From: Deltaproteobacteria bacterium
GTDB taxonomy: Bacteria > Myxococcota > JACPTQ01
Length of the DNA: 64,000 bases
Direction of reading: 5' to 3'
Assembly (NCBI GenBank): GCA_016192705.1
Contig: JACPTQ010000060.1
Location: forward strand, 29,258-93,257
Below the pieces are notes generated by a model, which searched no databases, was not told where the DNA came from, and was given only the letters and a program-made list of their open reading frames with translations. Below are positions 1-8,709 of this stretch, piece by piece. Numbering within the stretch: position 1 is the first letter of the stretch; every line of letters starts with the position of its first letter. The translations under genes were made by a program, and so were the position numbers.

Positions 1-1258
1 CATCGCCACCTTTCGCTTGCGCTGCGAAGAGGTCGATAAAATCCGAAAAGCCACCGCCGGAATTGAAGCCTCCAGGGTAACCGGCATCGACGAGCGCGAC
101 GGCGGCGCGATGCACCCAATATCCTTCGACGCGCGACGGCGGCGCCGACTCAAACCCGGACTCTTGGATTTGCGGGAATCGATTGTTGCCATGAAAGAGC
201 GCGAGCGACTGACCCGCCGAAAGCGCGCCCGTGAGACTCGGCCCGTCGTTCTGTGTTGGAACGTCGTAAGTGATGTTCGTGAGGTTCGTTTGGAGCGTCA
301 GCGCGAGCGATTGAAAGCCCGCGTTTTCGACAGGACTTTGCATCGCGTTACGCAGTGTGTAAACAACGCGCACACGTGCCTTCCCCTTGTAGAAGTGGAG
401 GCGCGCTGTGTACTCGAGGAACTTCGCGCTCGGAGCGCCGTGCGCACCACGCGCGACGACGACCGCGCGAAGCGGGCCGTTTTCTTCAATCGAAACCTGA
501 ACCGCCGTATCGTCGGCCGCCTTGCGTACGGAGTCGTCGAGCGCCGTGAGCTCGATTCCCGGCGATTGCCCGGCCGCGACAATGACCTGACCACCAACGG
601 AAACCGAGTCGAGCAGATTAAAGCGCGTCTTTGAAACCGTGAACTGCGCGGTGCCGGTGTTGATTTCGACGCGATCGTTCAAGTCGATTGCGAGCGGAGC
701 GCCCGCATCAACCGGCGACGCGCTGCGCTCGAGGACGAAACTTTTATGAAGCGCGTTCGCGACGAGCGATGCCTGCGTGTCAATGAGCACCCACCGGATA
801 TTGCCCGACGGCCAGCGGTCGATCACGCGGAACTGCGCGGCCGCGGCTCCCGTCACGCGAAGCGCTGACGCCTCCTTCACACCGAGTGCGTCGGCAATCG
901 GAATGCCGAACGTGACCGGCTCGTTCGCGCGCGCCTGCCCCGACATGAGTGCGTAATTCCACGGGTCGACCGTAGCGTCGCGATAATCCTGCGGGAGCGC
1001 CTCCTGAATCGTTAGCGGCACAACGAGCGCCGAAACTTCCGGCCAACCGGCGTCCGTCGAAACGAAGCGGATCGACGCATCACCCGGCGGCGTCGCGCTG
1101 CTCGCCGCTCCGGCATCGCCGCCGCTCCCACTTTCCATTCCCGCATCCGCATTCGCGCCCGCATCCGCTTTTCCGCCGCCACGACCCGTATCCCCACACG
1201 CCGCGAGCACAAGCACGCACGAGATGCGAAGCCACAAATGAAGTCTACACTTTTGCAA
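1..1258 (-). CDS. Secreted lipoprotein, 3' end beyond the window edge
   Basis: An open frame runs on the minus strand from a TTG at 1258 to the window edge, about 419 codons with no stop. The start is chosen because AGGAGG lies just upstream and the frame opens with a basic, then hydrophobic stretch ending in a lipobox (VLVLAAC), so the protein is probably acylated on that cysteine and held in the envelope. After the cysteine comes a Gly/Ala/Asp linker with ADAGANADAG, then extracellular-looking beta-rich sequence with IRFVSTDAGWPEVSALVVPL, DRWPSGNIRWVL and VVVARGAHG. I recognise no family with certainty. The pattern of a wall-like domain followed by statements about a gap-free sheet suggests a surface carbohydrate-active or adhesive role, but this is inference only. 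It is divergent from the exported amidohydrolase gene starting at 1412. Confidence 0.75.
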   Translation of the reverse strand, partial: MQKCRLHLWLRISCVLVLAACGDTGRGGGKADAGANADAGMESGSGGDAGAASSATPPGDASIRFVSTDAGWPEVSALVVPLTIQEALPQDYRDATVDPWNYALMSGQARANEPVTFGIPIADALGVKEASALRVTGAAAAQFRVIDRWPSGNIRWVLIDTQASLVANALHKSFVLERSASPVDAGAPLAIDLNDRVEINTGTAQFTVSKTRFNLLDSVSVGGQVIVAAGQSPGIELTALDDSVRKAADDTAVQVSIEENGPLRAVVVARGAHGAPSAKFLEYTARLHFYKGKARVRVVYTLRNAMQSPVENAGFQSLALTLQTNLTNITYDVPTQNDGPSLTGALSAGQSLALFHGNNRFPQIQESGFESAPPSRVEGYWVHRAAVALVDAGYPGGFNSGGGFSDFIDLFAAQAKGGD

Positions 1259-1411
1259 TGAACCTCCTATTCGAGCCTAAAGAAAAGACCCTACGGACGG
1301 AATTCAAAAAAATCAACTCCCCCGGTCAACTTCGCTTGGAATCATTTTCGTCGCCCAGATTGAATAACCACGGCCGCGCACCGTCTAACAAACAGGGGCT
1401 TGGAGGGAAAC

Positions 1412-2614
1412 ATGCGACTCCATCACGCGTTTGCGACAGCGGCTTTCGTCAGTTTGGCCGCATCGACGGGCGGCACACGCGCCTTCGCCCGCGCTTCCGT
1501 CAACTGCCCAACGTTTTCAGAGCACGAACCGGATGCCGACTGCGCGGGAGCCGCGCCACAACGGTACTTTGGGCCAACGATCGACCGCATCATTATCCGC
1601 ACGCCGCTCAAGAACGTTAAAAGCGGCGACAAAATCTCGTACGAGTGGATTGATCCGTCGGGGAACCGTCACTATTCGAAGTCGTTTTCGATTGCGTCGG
1701 ACGCGAAAAAGCGCTGCAGTTGGAACTACATCGGGATTAAGGGCGCGCGCGCGGCCGAAAAGTCGGGCGTGTGGAAGGTCAAAGTCAGTTACAACGGCGA
1801 AGAACGCTGCACCGCGACGTTTCACCTCTTGACCGATCTCGTCGTTGTCGAGCCCGGGGACCTCCCGATCGTCATCACGGCACCGCACGGCGGAACTTCG
1901 GAAGTCACCGGCGTCTATCAACGTACCGCGACGTGCGGAACACTCAAGGGTGACCAGAAAACGCTCGATGTTGCGACGAAGATCCGCGATGAAGTGAAAG
2001 CGCTTCTCGGCAGAGCGCCTTATCTGGTTGCGGCGAAGTTTGGGCGCAAGTGGATCGACGCGAACCGCAGCGACGCAACCGACGACCCGGAAGCCCGCGC
2101 CTATGATGACCCCAACGCGCGACCGGTCCACGCGGCGTATCATCGCGCCGTGCGGGACGCCGTCGATGCCGCGCGGGCGAAATTCGGTAAAGCGATTCTT
2201 GTTGACGTGCACGGACAATCTGGTGACGGGCAGGAGGAAACGATTCACCGCGGTACGCGGAACGGGCAGACGGTGACAGACTTGGTGTCGCGCTGCGGAG
2301 TTGCGGCGCTTGTCGGCCCAAAGAGTCTTTTCGGCGCGCTGGCCCAAGCTGGATACAAAATCTTTCCGCCGCCGGGCGTGGCGCCGGACAAGAAAAAAGA
2401 GAACCCGAACTACGGAGGCGGATTCACGGTGTCGACGTACGGCTCGCACAACGCGAACGGTGTCGACGCGGTTCAGATGGAGATTGGGGTTTCGCTGAGA
2501 ACGGACGACGTGAAGCGAAAGAAACTCAAGAAGGACATCGCAGCGGCGGTCAAGACGTTTTACGACGCGTTCTTAAAGACACCCTGCGCGACCACAGACC
2601 CCTCGCGACCATAG
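1412..2614 (+). CDS. Exported N-formylglutamate amidohydrolase-like hydrolase
   Basis: 400 residues. The start is the ATG at 1412, preceded by GGAGGG; an in-frame TTG twelve bases upstream would lie on the ribosome site. Residues 1-30 form a signal peptide (MRLHHAFATAAFVSLAAS). An immunoglobulin-like N-terminal part (about 40-145, with paired cysteines) is followed by a domain with ITAPHGG, ILVDVHGQS and VQMEIG. These are the zinc-ligand signatures of the N-formylglutamate amidohydrolase family, which hydrolyses N-formyl amides or related bonds. An exported copy with its own beta domain is unlikely to be the cytoplasmic histidine-degradation enzyme HutG, so the substrate is open. A hairpin with a T-run follows the stop. 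Confidence 0.8.
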   Translation: MRLHHAFATAAFVSLAASTGGTRAFARASVNCPTFSEHEPDADCAGAAPQRYFGPTIDRIIIRTPLKNVKSGDKISYEWIDPSGNRHYSKSFSIASDAKKRCSWNYIGIKGARAAEKSGVWKVKVSYNGEERCTATFHLLTDLVVVEPGDLPIVITAPHGGTSEVTGVYQRTATCGTLKGDQKTLDVATKIRDEVKALLGRAPYLVAAKFGRKWIDANRSDATDDPEARAYDDPNARPVHAAYHRAVRDAVDAARAKFGKAILVDVHGQSGDGQEETIHRGTRNGQTVTDLVSRCGVAALVGPKSLFGALAQAGYKIFPPPGVAPDKKKENPNYGGGFTVSTYGSHNANGVDAVQMEIGVSLRTDDVKRKKLKKDIAAAVKTFYDAFLKTPCATTDPSRP

Positions 2615-2637
2615 CAAACGATCCGCGCGGTCACGCC

Positions 2638-2826
2638 TCACGGCGCCGCAGCAGAGGCCGCCGGTTTTTTCTTGGACAAGAGCCACGTCTTTCCCTTGCC
2701 GCGCGCGCTGCGCCTTCGGCTCGGTCGCTCCGGCACCACTCGGGAGGAGTCATCCTTTTCATCGACATGGTCGCCTCCGATTCCGGGAGTTTTCGCCCCG
2801 CCCCGTTTTGGACGCGCGCAGTCCAT
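2638..2826 (-). CDS. Small basic ORF of doubtful status
   Basis: A 62-codon frame on the minus strand (MDCARPKRGG...) ends in a lysine- and alanine-rich tail, WLLSKKKPAASAAAP. Stops precede its ATG directly and no convincing ribosome site is visible. It overlaps the putative terminator on the other strand. Together with element A it fills the space between two convergent genes. It could be a real small basic protein, the decayed tail of a lost gene, or chance coding in GC-rich DNA. Confidence 0.2.
   Translation of the reverse strand: MDCARPKRGGAKTPGIGGDHVDEKDDSSRVVPERPSRRRSARGKGKTWLLSKKKPAASAAAP
2641..2671 (+). terminator. Possible rho-independent terminator
   Basis: CGGCGCC and GGCCGCCG form a stem of about 7 bp with one bulged base around a GCAGCAGA loop, followed directly by GTTTTTTC. 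It lies 27 bases after the stop of the amidohydrolase-like gene, the right place for an intrinsic terminator. No folding energy was computed. Confidence 0.5.
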
Positions 2827-2874
2827 TCATCAGGGAAGCGCCCCCAGTTTTCAAGTCGACACGCCGTTACTTGT

Positions 2875-3585
2875 CCCTCATCACCGGATAACGGAAAAGA
2901 CTTCAGTGGGGCGGTCGGGGTTGGGCTCGCTCCGGCTCGCGGACGTCCTCGGGTCTGACATGCAATGTGAGTCTGCACGAAATGAATCAAACATTATGGG
3001 AACGGCAATACCGTGCCCCATCGGCACCTCAGCCCCTGCGGACGCGAACCTCCGCTCGTCCAATCCCCGCCCGCCCAACCAGAAACCAGCCGTTTCCCTG
3101 GAATGGCGTTTGATGGATTTGGGGGTCGATCGACGCCTGGCCGACACCCAATTGGTGAAACCTTCATACCTCCCTCAAGCCAAGAAAATACGTCCCCGGG
3201 AAGCGGTCCGCCCGGATTCGCGTGGGGTCGGAAGGTGCTCGCATAGGCGCGCCTATTCTGCGAACGGTCTGCAGGCAAGCCGGTGGCTTGCCTGTGTGAG
3301 CAGAATGGCGAGGGCGACGGAACACCCGAGACCTTTGTGTGCTCGGAGTTGCAAATGCCGGTTGTGCTCGACCAAACTTGGTGTCGCGGCAGTGCCGCGC
3401 AGCCCGCAGCCTACCATCGCGCAGGGTCTGCAGCGCAATATCGGCTGGGATCGCCAAGATTTCGCTTGCCTTTGAACAGCGGCACTGTCGCGCGAGTCCG
3501 TTCAGACCCGAGGACTTTTGCGAGCCGGAGCGAGCCCAGCCCCCGCCCGCCCCACGCGAATGTTGCCCGTTACCCGGGAATCGGG
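2875..3585. mobile_element. Element A: ORF-less transposon-like element with long TIRs
   Basis: The outer 84 bases at the left (2875-2958) and right (3502-3585) are inverted copies of each other. Both contain CTCGCTCCGGCTCGC and GTCCTCGGGTCTGA and end in a CCGG(G/A)TAACGG tip. A perfect 9-bp direct repeat, GTTACTTGT, flanks the element at 2866-2874 and 3586-3594, as expected for a target-site duplication. No conserved ORF is present, so it would need a transposase acting in trans. Inside are an ATGAATCAAAC block (2963-3020), a middle block (3054-3216) and the palindromic repeat (3255-3333) with its conserved tail to 3410. Compared with C and D, the hairpin block is inverted and has changed place with the middle block. 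The element entered at the stop codon of the lipoprotein gene to its right. Confidence 0.85.
3255..3333 (+). repeat. Two-stem palindromic repeat, copy 1 (inside element A)
   Basis: Stem-loop 1 (3255-3306): outer arms ATTCTGC and GCAGAAT pair perfectly. Internal-loop strands GAACGGTCT and GTGA follow, then an 11-bp inner stem GCAGGCAAGCC with GGCTTGCCTGT (one wobble) around a GGT loop. Stem-loop 2 (3307-3333) opens with GGCGAGGGCGACGGAAC. The same plan recurs at 27669, 56009 and 58709 with different stem bases that still pair. Confidence 0.8.
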
Positions 3586-3586
3586 G

Positions 3587-5185
3587 TTACTTGTGGATCT
3601 TCCAAACGCGGCTGTCGTAGCCGAAAAAAAGATGCGTCGCGTCGGTCGCATAGAGCGGGATGACGCCAGTCGAGAAGATTCGAATTGTGGCCGGAGAGTT
3701 ACCAGGCGCTGCGCGGATGAGCCCGTTAATCCCAGAGTAGATAAACGTACCGTCAAAAACGATCGGCTGGTTTGTCGAGGTGATAATCGTCGCGACGGGC
3801 ACGCCGGCATCCACAACGCCCGCATCAGCACCCGCGTCCACTCCCGCATCAGCGCCGACGCCCGCGTCGACGCGCGGCGGGATGGGTGTCTCGTAGAGCC
3901 AGCCGTTGGTCCACTCGGTCCAAAAGCACTTCGTCTCGGAGCACGCGAGACTTCCGCGCCCCGTCGTCGAGCCGACGGAGATGAGCGTCGTGATTTCGCC
4001 GAGGTCCTTGGTGAGTCGCAGAATGGCAGCGCTGTCGGTTCGCAACACGAAAAGCGAATCGCTCGTCATCGCGATCGTGTCGGCCGTGAGCGTCCCGAGA
4101 TTGGGCGTCGTTGATGCGTCAGCGCCAAAATCGTTTTTCGATACACGGTGAATAACCCAAGGGCCCGCTTGGAGTTGCACCATCGAATAAACACCGGCGT
4201 CATCAACGGCGACGGCGTGTACGTACAGAGTTGTCGCAGGGGTCGGGACGATTGTCGCGCCACCACCATCCGTCGCAACGTCGCGCACAAAGAGCCCGTC
4301 GCTCGTTCCGGCATCGTCCGAATCGCTCACGTAGTAAACGCGCGTTCCGTCGACGGCAAACGGAAGCGTGCGATCGGGCCGCGCCACGTGCTGCATGATC
4401 ATCTCGACGCCGCCCGCATCGAATGGCGCACCCGCATCTGGGTCCGCGCCCGCATCGACGCCCGCATCGACACCCGCATCGGCCCCGGCGTCCGCCCCCG
4501 CATCCGCGACGACGCTCATCGGCACGCCCGCATCGCCAATGAACAACCGGTAAATCCCGCCGCGCCCCGCGTACGGCCCCGAATTCGGCCGCGCCGACAA
4601 ATAAAGGTAATCGCCCGAAACGCGACCGCTATAAACCGACCCGAAATCCTGGTTGTTCACCTTTGCTGGCATATAGACCTGGTCGGCAACCGACGCCGTC
4701 GCCGTCGTGACCGGCGCTTCGTACTGCGTGATCGCCGCGCCCGCGTCGAACGTGAGTTCGCCCTTAAGGCCCGTGTCCGAAAAAACATTTGGGTTTCGCT
4801 CGAACGTGACGTTGAACACGACGGGACCCATTTCGCGCGGCAACCAATCGATGATTCGCGACGCGGCGCCAATGACGCTGTCGTACGAACCGCCCTCGAT
4901 CGTCACCGTTGGACTCCCGAAGCCCGCCGGGATCGGAAACACGACGCGCAGGTCTTGCAACTCGGTCGCCGAATTGTTTCGCAGCGTCACTTGGTACGAC
5001 AGCTTTACGTTGTGATCATTTTTCGAAGGGTCCCACGGGTACGGCGATCCCGCGTCCCGTGTCGACTTGATCGAAAACGTGAGCGCCGTGCCCGCATCGC
5101 TCACCGAACCACCGCCCGATGAGTCCCGCCCCGAGCACGCCGCAAGAAGCAAGAGACTGGCCGAAACCGACTCGCGCGCCGTCAT
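3587..5185 (-). CDS. Lipoprotein with Asp-Ala-Gly linkers and propeller-like repeats
   Basis: 532 residues. The ATG at 5185 overlaps the stop of the upstream gene as ATGA, suggesting translational coupling; the frame opens with MTARESVSASLLLLAAC, a clear lipoprotein signal. After the cysteine comes a Gly/Ser linker and a beta-sandwich-like segment (about 30-160, with TLRNNSATELQDLRVVFPIP) resembling conserved-repeat or DUF11-type domains. The rest consists of strand-rich repeats of the type 'value, then display' (VYYVSDSDD, LFVLRTDSAAI, HLFFGYDSRVWKIHK), consistent with a beta-propeller. It is interrupted by two Asp-Ala-Gly runs (near 275-305 and 455-480). No enzyme motif is seen. Its stop codon lies inside the target-site duplication of element A. 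Confidence 0.75.
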   Translation of the reverse strand: MTARESVSASLLLLAACSGRDSSGGGSVSDAGTALTFSIKSTRDAGSPYPWDPSKNDHNVKLSYQVTLRNNSATELQDLRVVFPIPAGFGSPTVTIEGGSYDSVIGAASRIIDWLPREMGPVVFNVTFERNPNVFSDTGLKGELTFDAGAAITQYEAPVTTATASVADQVYMPAKVNNQDFGSVYSGRVSGDYLYLSARPNSGPYAGRGGIYRLFIGDAGVPMSVVADAGADAGADAGVDAGVDAGADPDAGAPFDAGGVEMIMQHVARPDRTLPFAVDGTRVYYVSDSDDAGTSDGLFVRDVATDGGGATIVPTPATTLYVHAVAVDDAGVYSMVQLQAGPWVIHRVSKNDFGADASTTPNLGTLTADTIAMTSDSLFVLRTDSAAILRLTKDLGEITTLISVGSTTGRGSLACSETKCFWTEWTNGWLYETPIPPRVDAGVGADAGVDAGADAGVVDAGVPVATIITSTNQPIVFDGTFIYSGINGLIRAAPGNSPATIRIFSTGVIPLYATDATHLFFGYDSRVWKIHK

Positions 5186-7560
5186 GGCGTCGGCACCTCG
5201 ACGGTAAAGAACCGCACCGTCGACCACCCAACCGTCCCGCCCGTCCCGCTCATCACAACAGCGGGGCCGCTGATGTTCTGCCGATTTCCCGAGTTCGACC
5301 AGCACGGTGTCCCGTTGAAAACCTGCTTCACGCAAACGGGGCACTTGAGATCCGGGTTAATCCTGAAAGTGATGGTGTGCGTGTTCCCGTCGGGCAGCGC
5401 AACGCCGACACCCGACGGCACAACCGGCTGCGGCCCGCCCCAGTAACAGAAATCGTAGATCCCACTGCTCCCGCCGCTCGTGACTTCGTCGCCGCTGTCG
5501 AGCCGCGCCGACACCGCGTAGCTCATCCAAACCGACGCCGTCCCGCAGACGCCGCCGTACCCCGCGCGCGCCGTCACCGTCACCGTCTCGCCTGGCCGCA
5601 CCGACGACGGCACTGAGAACGCCCCCGTGCACCCCGACGTGAACGCGCCCGACCCGACGACGCCGCCGGTGTTCGTGCACTCGGTCGACACCTCAGCCTT
5701 CGCTTCGCCCTTCCCGATTTCCTGCTTCACGGTCTTGCCCTTCGCGTCTTGCGTCACGACGTACACCTTCACTTTGATCGTGTCGGTTCCGCCCGGGCCG
5801 ATGTCTCCCGTCTTCACCGTGTAGTCGGCCTCGCCCTTCGTGATGGTGAACGAGTTTTTGTAAGTCGAATTGACCGATGTCGTGAGGTCGCCCCACGCAG
5901 CGGTGTTCGAGAACTCGTATTCAAGATTCGTCGAGAGCGTTTGCCCAGCGTTTTTCACCGTCACGACAAACGTCGTCTTCTCGCCGCACGTTAGTTTCGC
6001 GATGCCCGGCGTGATGAGAACTTTGGGCGCGCGGACGAGCACTTCCCAATCTTCGACGCTGTTCGCCGACGCGCCGTCGCTCGCCACCTTCGCGTAATCG
6101 ATGACCGCCATCATCTTGTCGACGATGTCGATCGCGAAGAGCAGCATCTTGCTGAACGCGAGCGAGAACTTCCACGCCTCTTCGTTGCCGACGAGCTTTA
6201 TCATCACGAGAATGCGGAACTGCTCGAGGAACCATTCGCGAAACGACCCGTTGTTTTGCATGACCGACCCGAATTTCCAGATCGCGCCCCAGATGTCGCC
6301 CGCCGTGATGAGGTTGCCGACTTCGATGAGGCCGCCGTTGAACGCTTGGTTCGTGATCTCTTTCACAAACTCGCCGAAAAACGACGAGCCGAACAAGTCG
6401 CCCAGAAACTTGAAGTTCATCAGCGATAAAAACGCGGGCAAGTAAAGGTCGGCGAGCATCGACTTGATTTCGATGAACCTCCGCTGATCGTCTTGACGCT
6501 TTGTGAGTGAAACCGACGTTGGCTGGCCGTACCCGACCGCGCGAATGCGATAGCGAATCACGTCGTCCTCGGAGTCGACGTTCCCGAGACCGACTGGCCC
6601 GTAATATTTCGGCGTGTAGGCGCCGTTGTCGTAGATGACGTCGACGAGCGATCCGAAGACGCCGTTCAGGCCGTTCACAGGGTCGAGCTCGAACGAATAA
6701 TCTTCTACGTACGTTTCGCCGACCTTGCGATCGATGAAGACGTACGCGCGCCGCCGCCACTCGTTCATGAAGGTGATTTGATTGACGTCGGCGTTCGACT
6801 GCCCGGCTTGATCGCCGATCAGCACGGTGATGCCGCTCTTCGATTGCGTTGGGTCGACGAGAACAAGCGGTTGCGAGAGCGCGCCCGTGCCGGTGCCCGC
6901 GTCGGCGCCCGCATCGGGGGTTCCAAGCGGCACGATGCGCTTAAGGATGCCGCCAACCGTCGCGGCAAACTCCGTTTTGTCGGCGGCGCTCGCCGTCGCG
7001 AAGTAGGTCGGATTCGCCGCGAGCTTTTGGTCGAGGAACGCCGCGAGCGAGGCGATTTCGCCGCCCGCGTCGAGAACTTTGTTCGCGACCGAGTCCCACG
7101 CGGACGGCGGAAGAAACGGCGCACCCGTATAGAGGAAAAGGAAAAACGCGGCCGTGCTGGCCGTCGAAATCGTCGCCCCCGCGTCGGGAATCGCCCACCC
7201 CACGAGCACCGGATTCCCAGCGTCGTCTTCGACGATAACGCCTTGGCGACCCGGGCCCGCGCCCATGACCGTGAATCCGCCGTCGCCATCAGGCGTCGAT
7301 GAACCGAGTTGCGCGACGACGCGAAGCGACGCAACACCGCCATCGAAGCCAAGCGGGAGCACGATTTGGCCCGTCAGCGTCGCCGCGTCCATGTCGGTAA
7401 AGCCCGCGTCACCCGCATCTGCGCTCGCATCGGGCCCGGTCACACGGTTCGTCCCCGTGTTGGTTGCTCCGCCGTCACCCCCCTTGCAAGCCCAAGCACC
7501 CGCGAAAAATAAAAAGACGCCGACGGAACATCGGCGCCGATTAAGCGCACCTCGATTCAT
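5182..7560 (-). CDS. Large lipoprotein with Ig-like domains, function unknown
   Basis: 792 residues. The start at 7560 is chosen for its GGAAGGGGGGG leader and for the signal peptide MNRGALNRRRCSVGVFLFF, with a cysteine at residue 25 (GAWAC) as the likely lipidation site. An Asp-Ala-Gly linker follows. Residues 60-170 contain short beta segments of the carboxypeptidase-regulatory type, then a long helical and amphipathic middle (about 330-500), a CARDB-like beta domain (about 515-620, with TFVVTVKNAGQTLSTNLEYE), and a C-terminal beta domain with paired cysteines. It is the first gene of a two-gene unit with the lipoprotein downstream (4-base overlap). The products may work together on the cell surface, but no function is recognised. 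Confidence 0.7.
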   Translation of the reverse strand: MNRGALNRRRCSVGVFLFFAGAWACKGGDGGATNTGTNRVTGPDASADAGDAGFTDMDAATLTGQIVLPLGFDGGVASLRVVAQLGSSTPDGDGGFTVMGAGPGRQGVIVEDDAGNPVLVGWAIPDAGATISTASTAAFFLFLYTGAPFLPPSAWDSVANKVLDAGGEIASLAAFLDQKLAANPTYFATASAADKTEFAATVGGILKRIVPLGTPDAGADAGTGTGALSQPLVLVDPTQSKSGITVLIGDQAGQSNADVNQITFMNEWRRRAYVFIDRKVGETYVEDYSFELDPVNGLNGVFGSLVDVIYDNGAYTPKYYGPVGLGNVDSEDDVIRYRIRAVGYGQPTSVSLTKRQDDQRRFIEIKSMLADLYLPAFLSLMNFKFLGDLFGSSFFGEFVKEITNQAFNGGLIEVGNLITAGDIWGAIWKFGSVMQNNGSFREWFLEQFRILVMIKLVGNEEAWKFSLAFSKMLLFAIDIVDKMMAVIDYAKVASDGASANSVEDWEVLVRAPKVLITPGIAKLTCGEKTTFVVTVKNAGQTLSTNLEYEFSNTAAWGDLTTSVNSTYKNSFTITKGEADYTVKTGDIGPGGTDTIKVKVYVVTQDAKGKTVKQEIGKGEAKAEVSTECTNTGGVVGSGAFTSGCTGAFSVPSSVRPGETVTVTARAGYGGVCGTASVWMSYAVSARLDSGDEVTSGGSSGIYDFCYWGGPQPVVPSGVGVALPDGNTHTITFRINPDLKCPVCVKQVFNGTPCWSNSGNRQNISGPAVVMSGTGGTVGWSTVRFFTVEVPTP

Positions 7561-7896
7561 CAAGAGACCCCCCTTCCCAAATCCGCCACGGTCCACACCA
7601 CAATTGTGCATCTCCACTTTTGACTTGTCGAGAAACGCACTTTTCTGCGCGCACGACGATCCAGTTCTGATCGCGCGTTGTCGGCTTCTGATCACACGCG
7701 CCCACACCTTGTGCGAATTTCCTATGGTTTTTCTTGGCACCGCCGCCTGCTTTATCGCCGTCCCGCAACCGCTGAATTTCCGCCGCTATCTGCGCGAAAG
7801 CCGGTGGCTTGAGCGCGCGGCGGAAATGGGGAGCGCCTGTTTACAGAGCGCGAACCCCACCGCTGATGGACACGGTTGAAAACGAGGAGAGGCAAA
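7561..7896. other. Intergenic region between divergent lipoprotein genes
   Basis: 336 bases without a gene. The left part (7561-7770) should hold the promoter of the minus-strand pair; I see no confident promoter match. The right part holds a solo copy of the palindromic repeat (7776-7858), followed by the leader and ribosome site of the gene at 7897. Confidence 0.6.
7776..7858 (+). repeat. Two-stem palindromic repeat, copy 2 (solo)
   Basis: Stem-loop 1 (7776-7827): 11-bp outer arms ATTTCCGCCGC and GCGGCGGAAAT pair perfectly, with TATCT bulged on the 5' side. The inner stem is GCGC-GA-AAGCC with GGCTT-GA-GCGC, containing a tandem G-A step, around a GGT loop. Stem-loop 2 (7828-7858): GGGG and CCCC close an A versus GAA internal loop; GCGC pairs with GCGC and TGT with ACA. 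The same two-part plan follows tRNA-Leu at 24512. Confidence 0.75.
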
Positions 7897-8421
7897 GTGA
7901 AAAAAGCAGTTTTGAAATCGATGATGTTGGTTGGTTTGTTTGCGGGCGTCGCGTGCGGGGGCGAGATGGATGGCGAAAACCCCGAGGCGAGCGGGGACGA
8001 AGCGGTCGCATCGGTCGAGCAGAGCGCGTCGACGACATCGAGATCCCCGACGGTCATGAAAGTCGCGAGCTCGTGCGACGTTCCAACGCAGCTGACGTGC
8101 GCTGGCCTCGTGCGGCACTGTGTCCCCGGTTGCACCATCGACCGCAACTCGAGCGTCTGCAAGTCGTGCATCGAGCACACGTTCACCTTCGGGATCGATT
8201 GCTGGAGCTGCCTCTACAATCGCCCGAGCAGCGGTGGCGGCAGCGTTCCAACGCCCGAGTACTACTCGTGCCGGTCGTTTGCATCCGGCGGCCCGGACGA
8301 CACGAGCCACCCGCGGTTCCGCAGCGCCACATCAAAAATCCAGGAGACCTGCAACGCACCTGTCTACGATCGCCGTACGCGCCGCTGGACGAAGTGGTGC
8401 TGCCTCTTCCGCGTTCGGTAG
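7897..8421 (+). CDS. Small cysteine-rich lipoprotein
   Basis: 174 residues from a GTG at 7897 with GAGGAGAGG just upstream. MKKAVLKSMMLVGLFAGVAC is a textbook lipoprotein signal with Cys20 as the acylation site. The mature part has an acidic Ser/Thr linker (about 22-50) and then a cysteine-rich region with CDVPTQLTC, CVPGC and KSCIEH, suggesting a disulfide-stabilised extracellular domain. The last codons (RRWTKWCCLFRVR) and the following bases up to 8437 recur 1,090 bp downstream as an untranslated copy. A solo palindromic repeat lies in its upstream region. No family recognised. Confidence 0.7.
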   Translation: MKKAVLKSMMLVGLFAGVACGGEMDGENPEASGDEAVASVEQSASTTSRSPTVMKVASSCDVPTQLTCAGLVRHCVPGCTIDRNSSVCKSCIEHTFTFGIDCWSCLYNRPSSGGGSVPTPEYYSCRSFASGGPDDTSHPRFRSATSKIQETCNAPVYDRRTRRWTKWCCLFRVR

Positions 8422-8437
8422 TTCCGCTCCCGCGGCC
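8386..8437 (+). repeat. 52-bp direct repeat, copy 1
   Basis: An exact 52-base match to 9476-9527, starting TGGACGAAGTGGTGC and ending GCTCCCGCGGCC. This copy encodes the last residues and stop of the small lipoprotein plus 16 bases after the stop. Similarity ends abruptly on both sides. Confidence 0.9.
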
Positions 8438-8709
8438 GCTCCCGCCCCCGTGCGAAAAACGACCTCGGCAACATACAAGCAGCTGTGTCGCGAAATGTAC
8501 GACTCTTTTCCAACGACATCGACCTAATCAAACGAGAATTTCAAGGGCGATTCTTGGGATACGGAGCGACCCGACGAATAAAGGCACGGGAAATTCGACG
8601 AATGTGACCCGACACAAAACCGGCCACACCCTTGCAAAACAAGAAGAGGCGTACCCGTTCCGTCAACGGTACGACGAAAAACGTGCGACGAAAAAGGAGG
8701 GAGAAAAAC

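Noticed and set aside
1258..1620. Plus-strand frame starting at 1258 as a gene
   Set aside because: It overlaps the amidohydrolase-like gene in another frame, lacks a signal or motif and covers the divergent promoter region.
2672..3475. 267-codon open frame through element A, possible transposase
   Set aside because: The frame is not preserved in elements B, C or D, which would be expected if the family encoded a protein.
4430..4510. Regular repeat units read as a possible CRISPR-like array
   Set aside because: They encode Asp-Ala-Gly linkers within a lipoprotein; unit length is a few codons and there are no spacers.
7661..7740. Candidate tRNA-like stretch in the intergenic region
   Set aside because: No cloverleaf with paired acceptor and T-loop could be formed.
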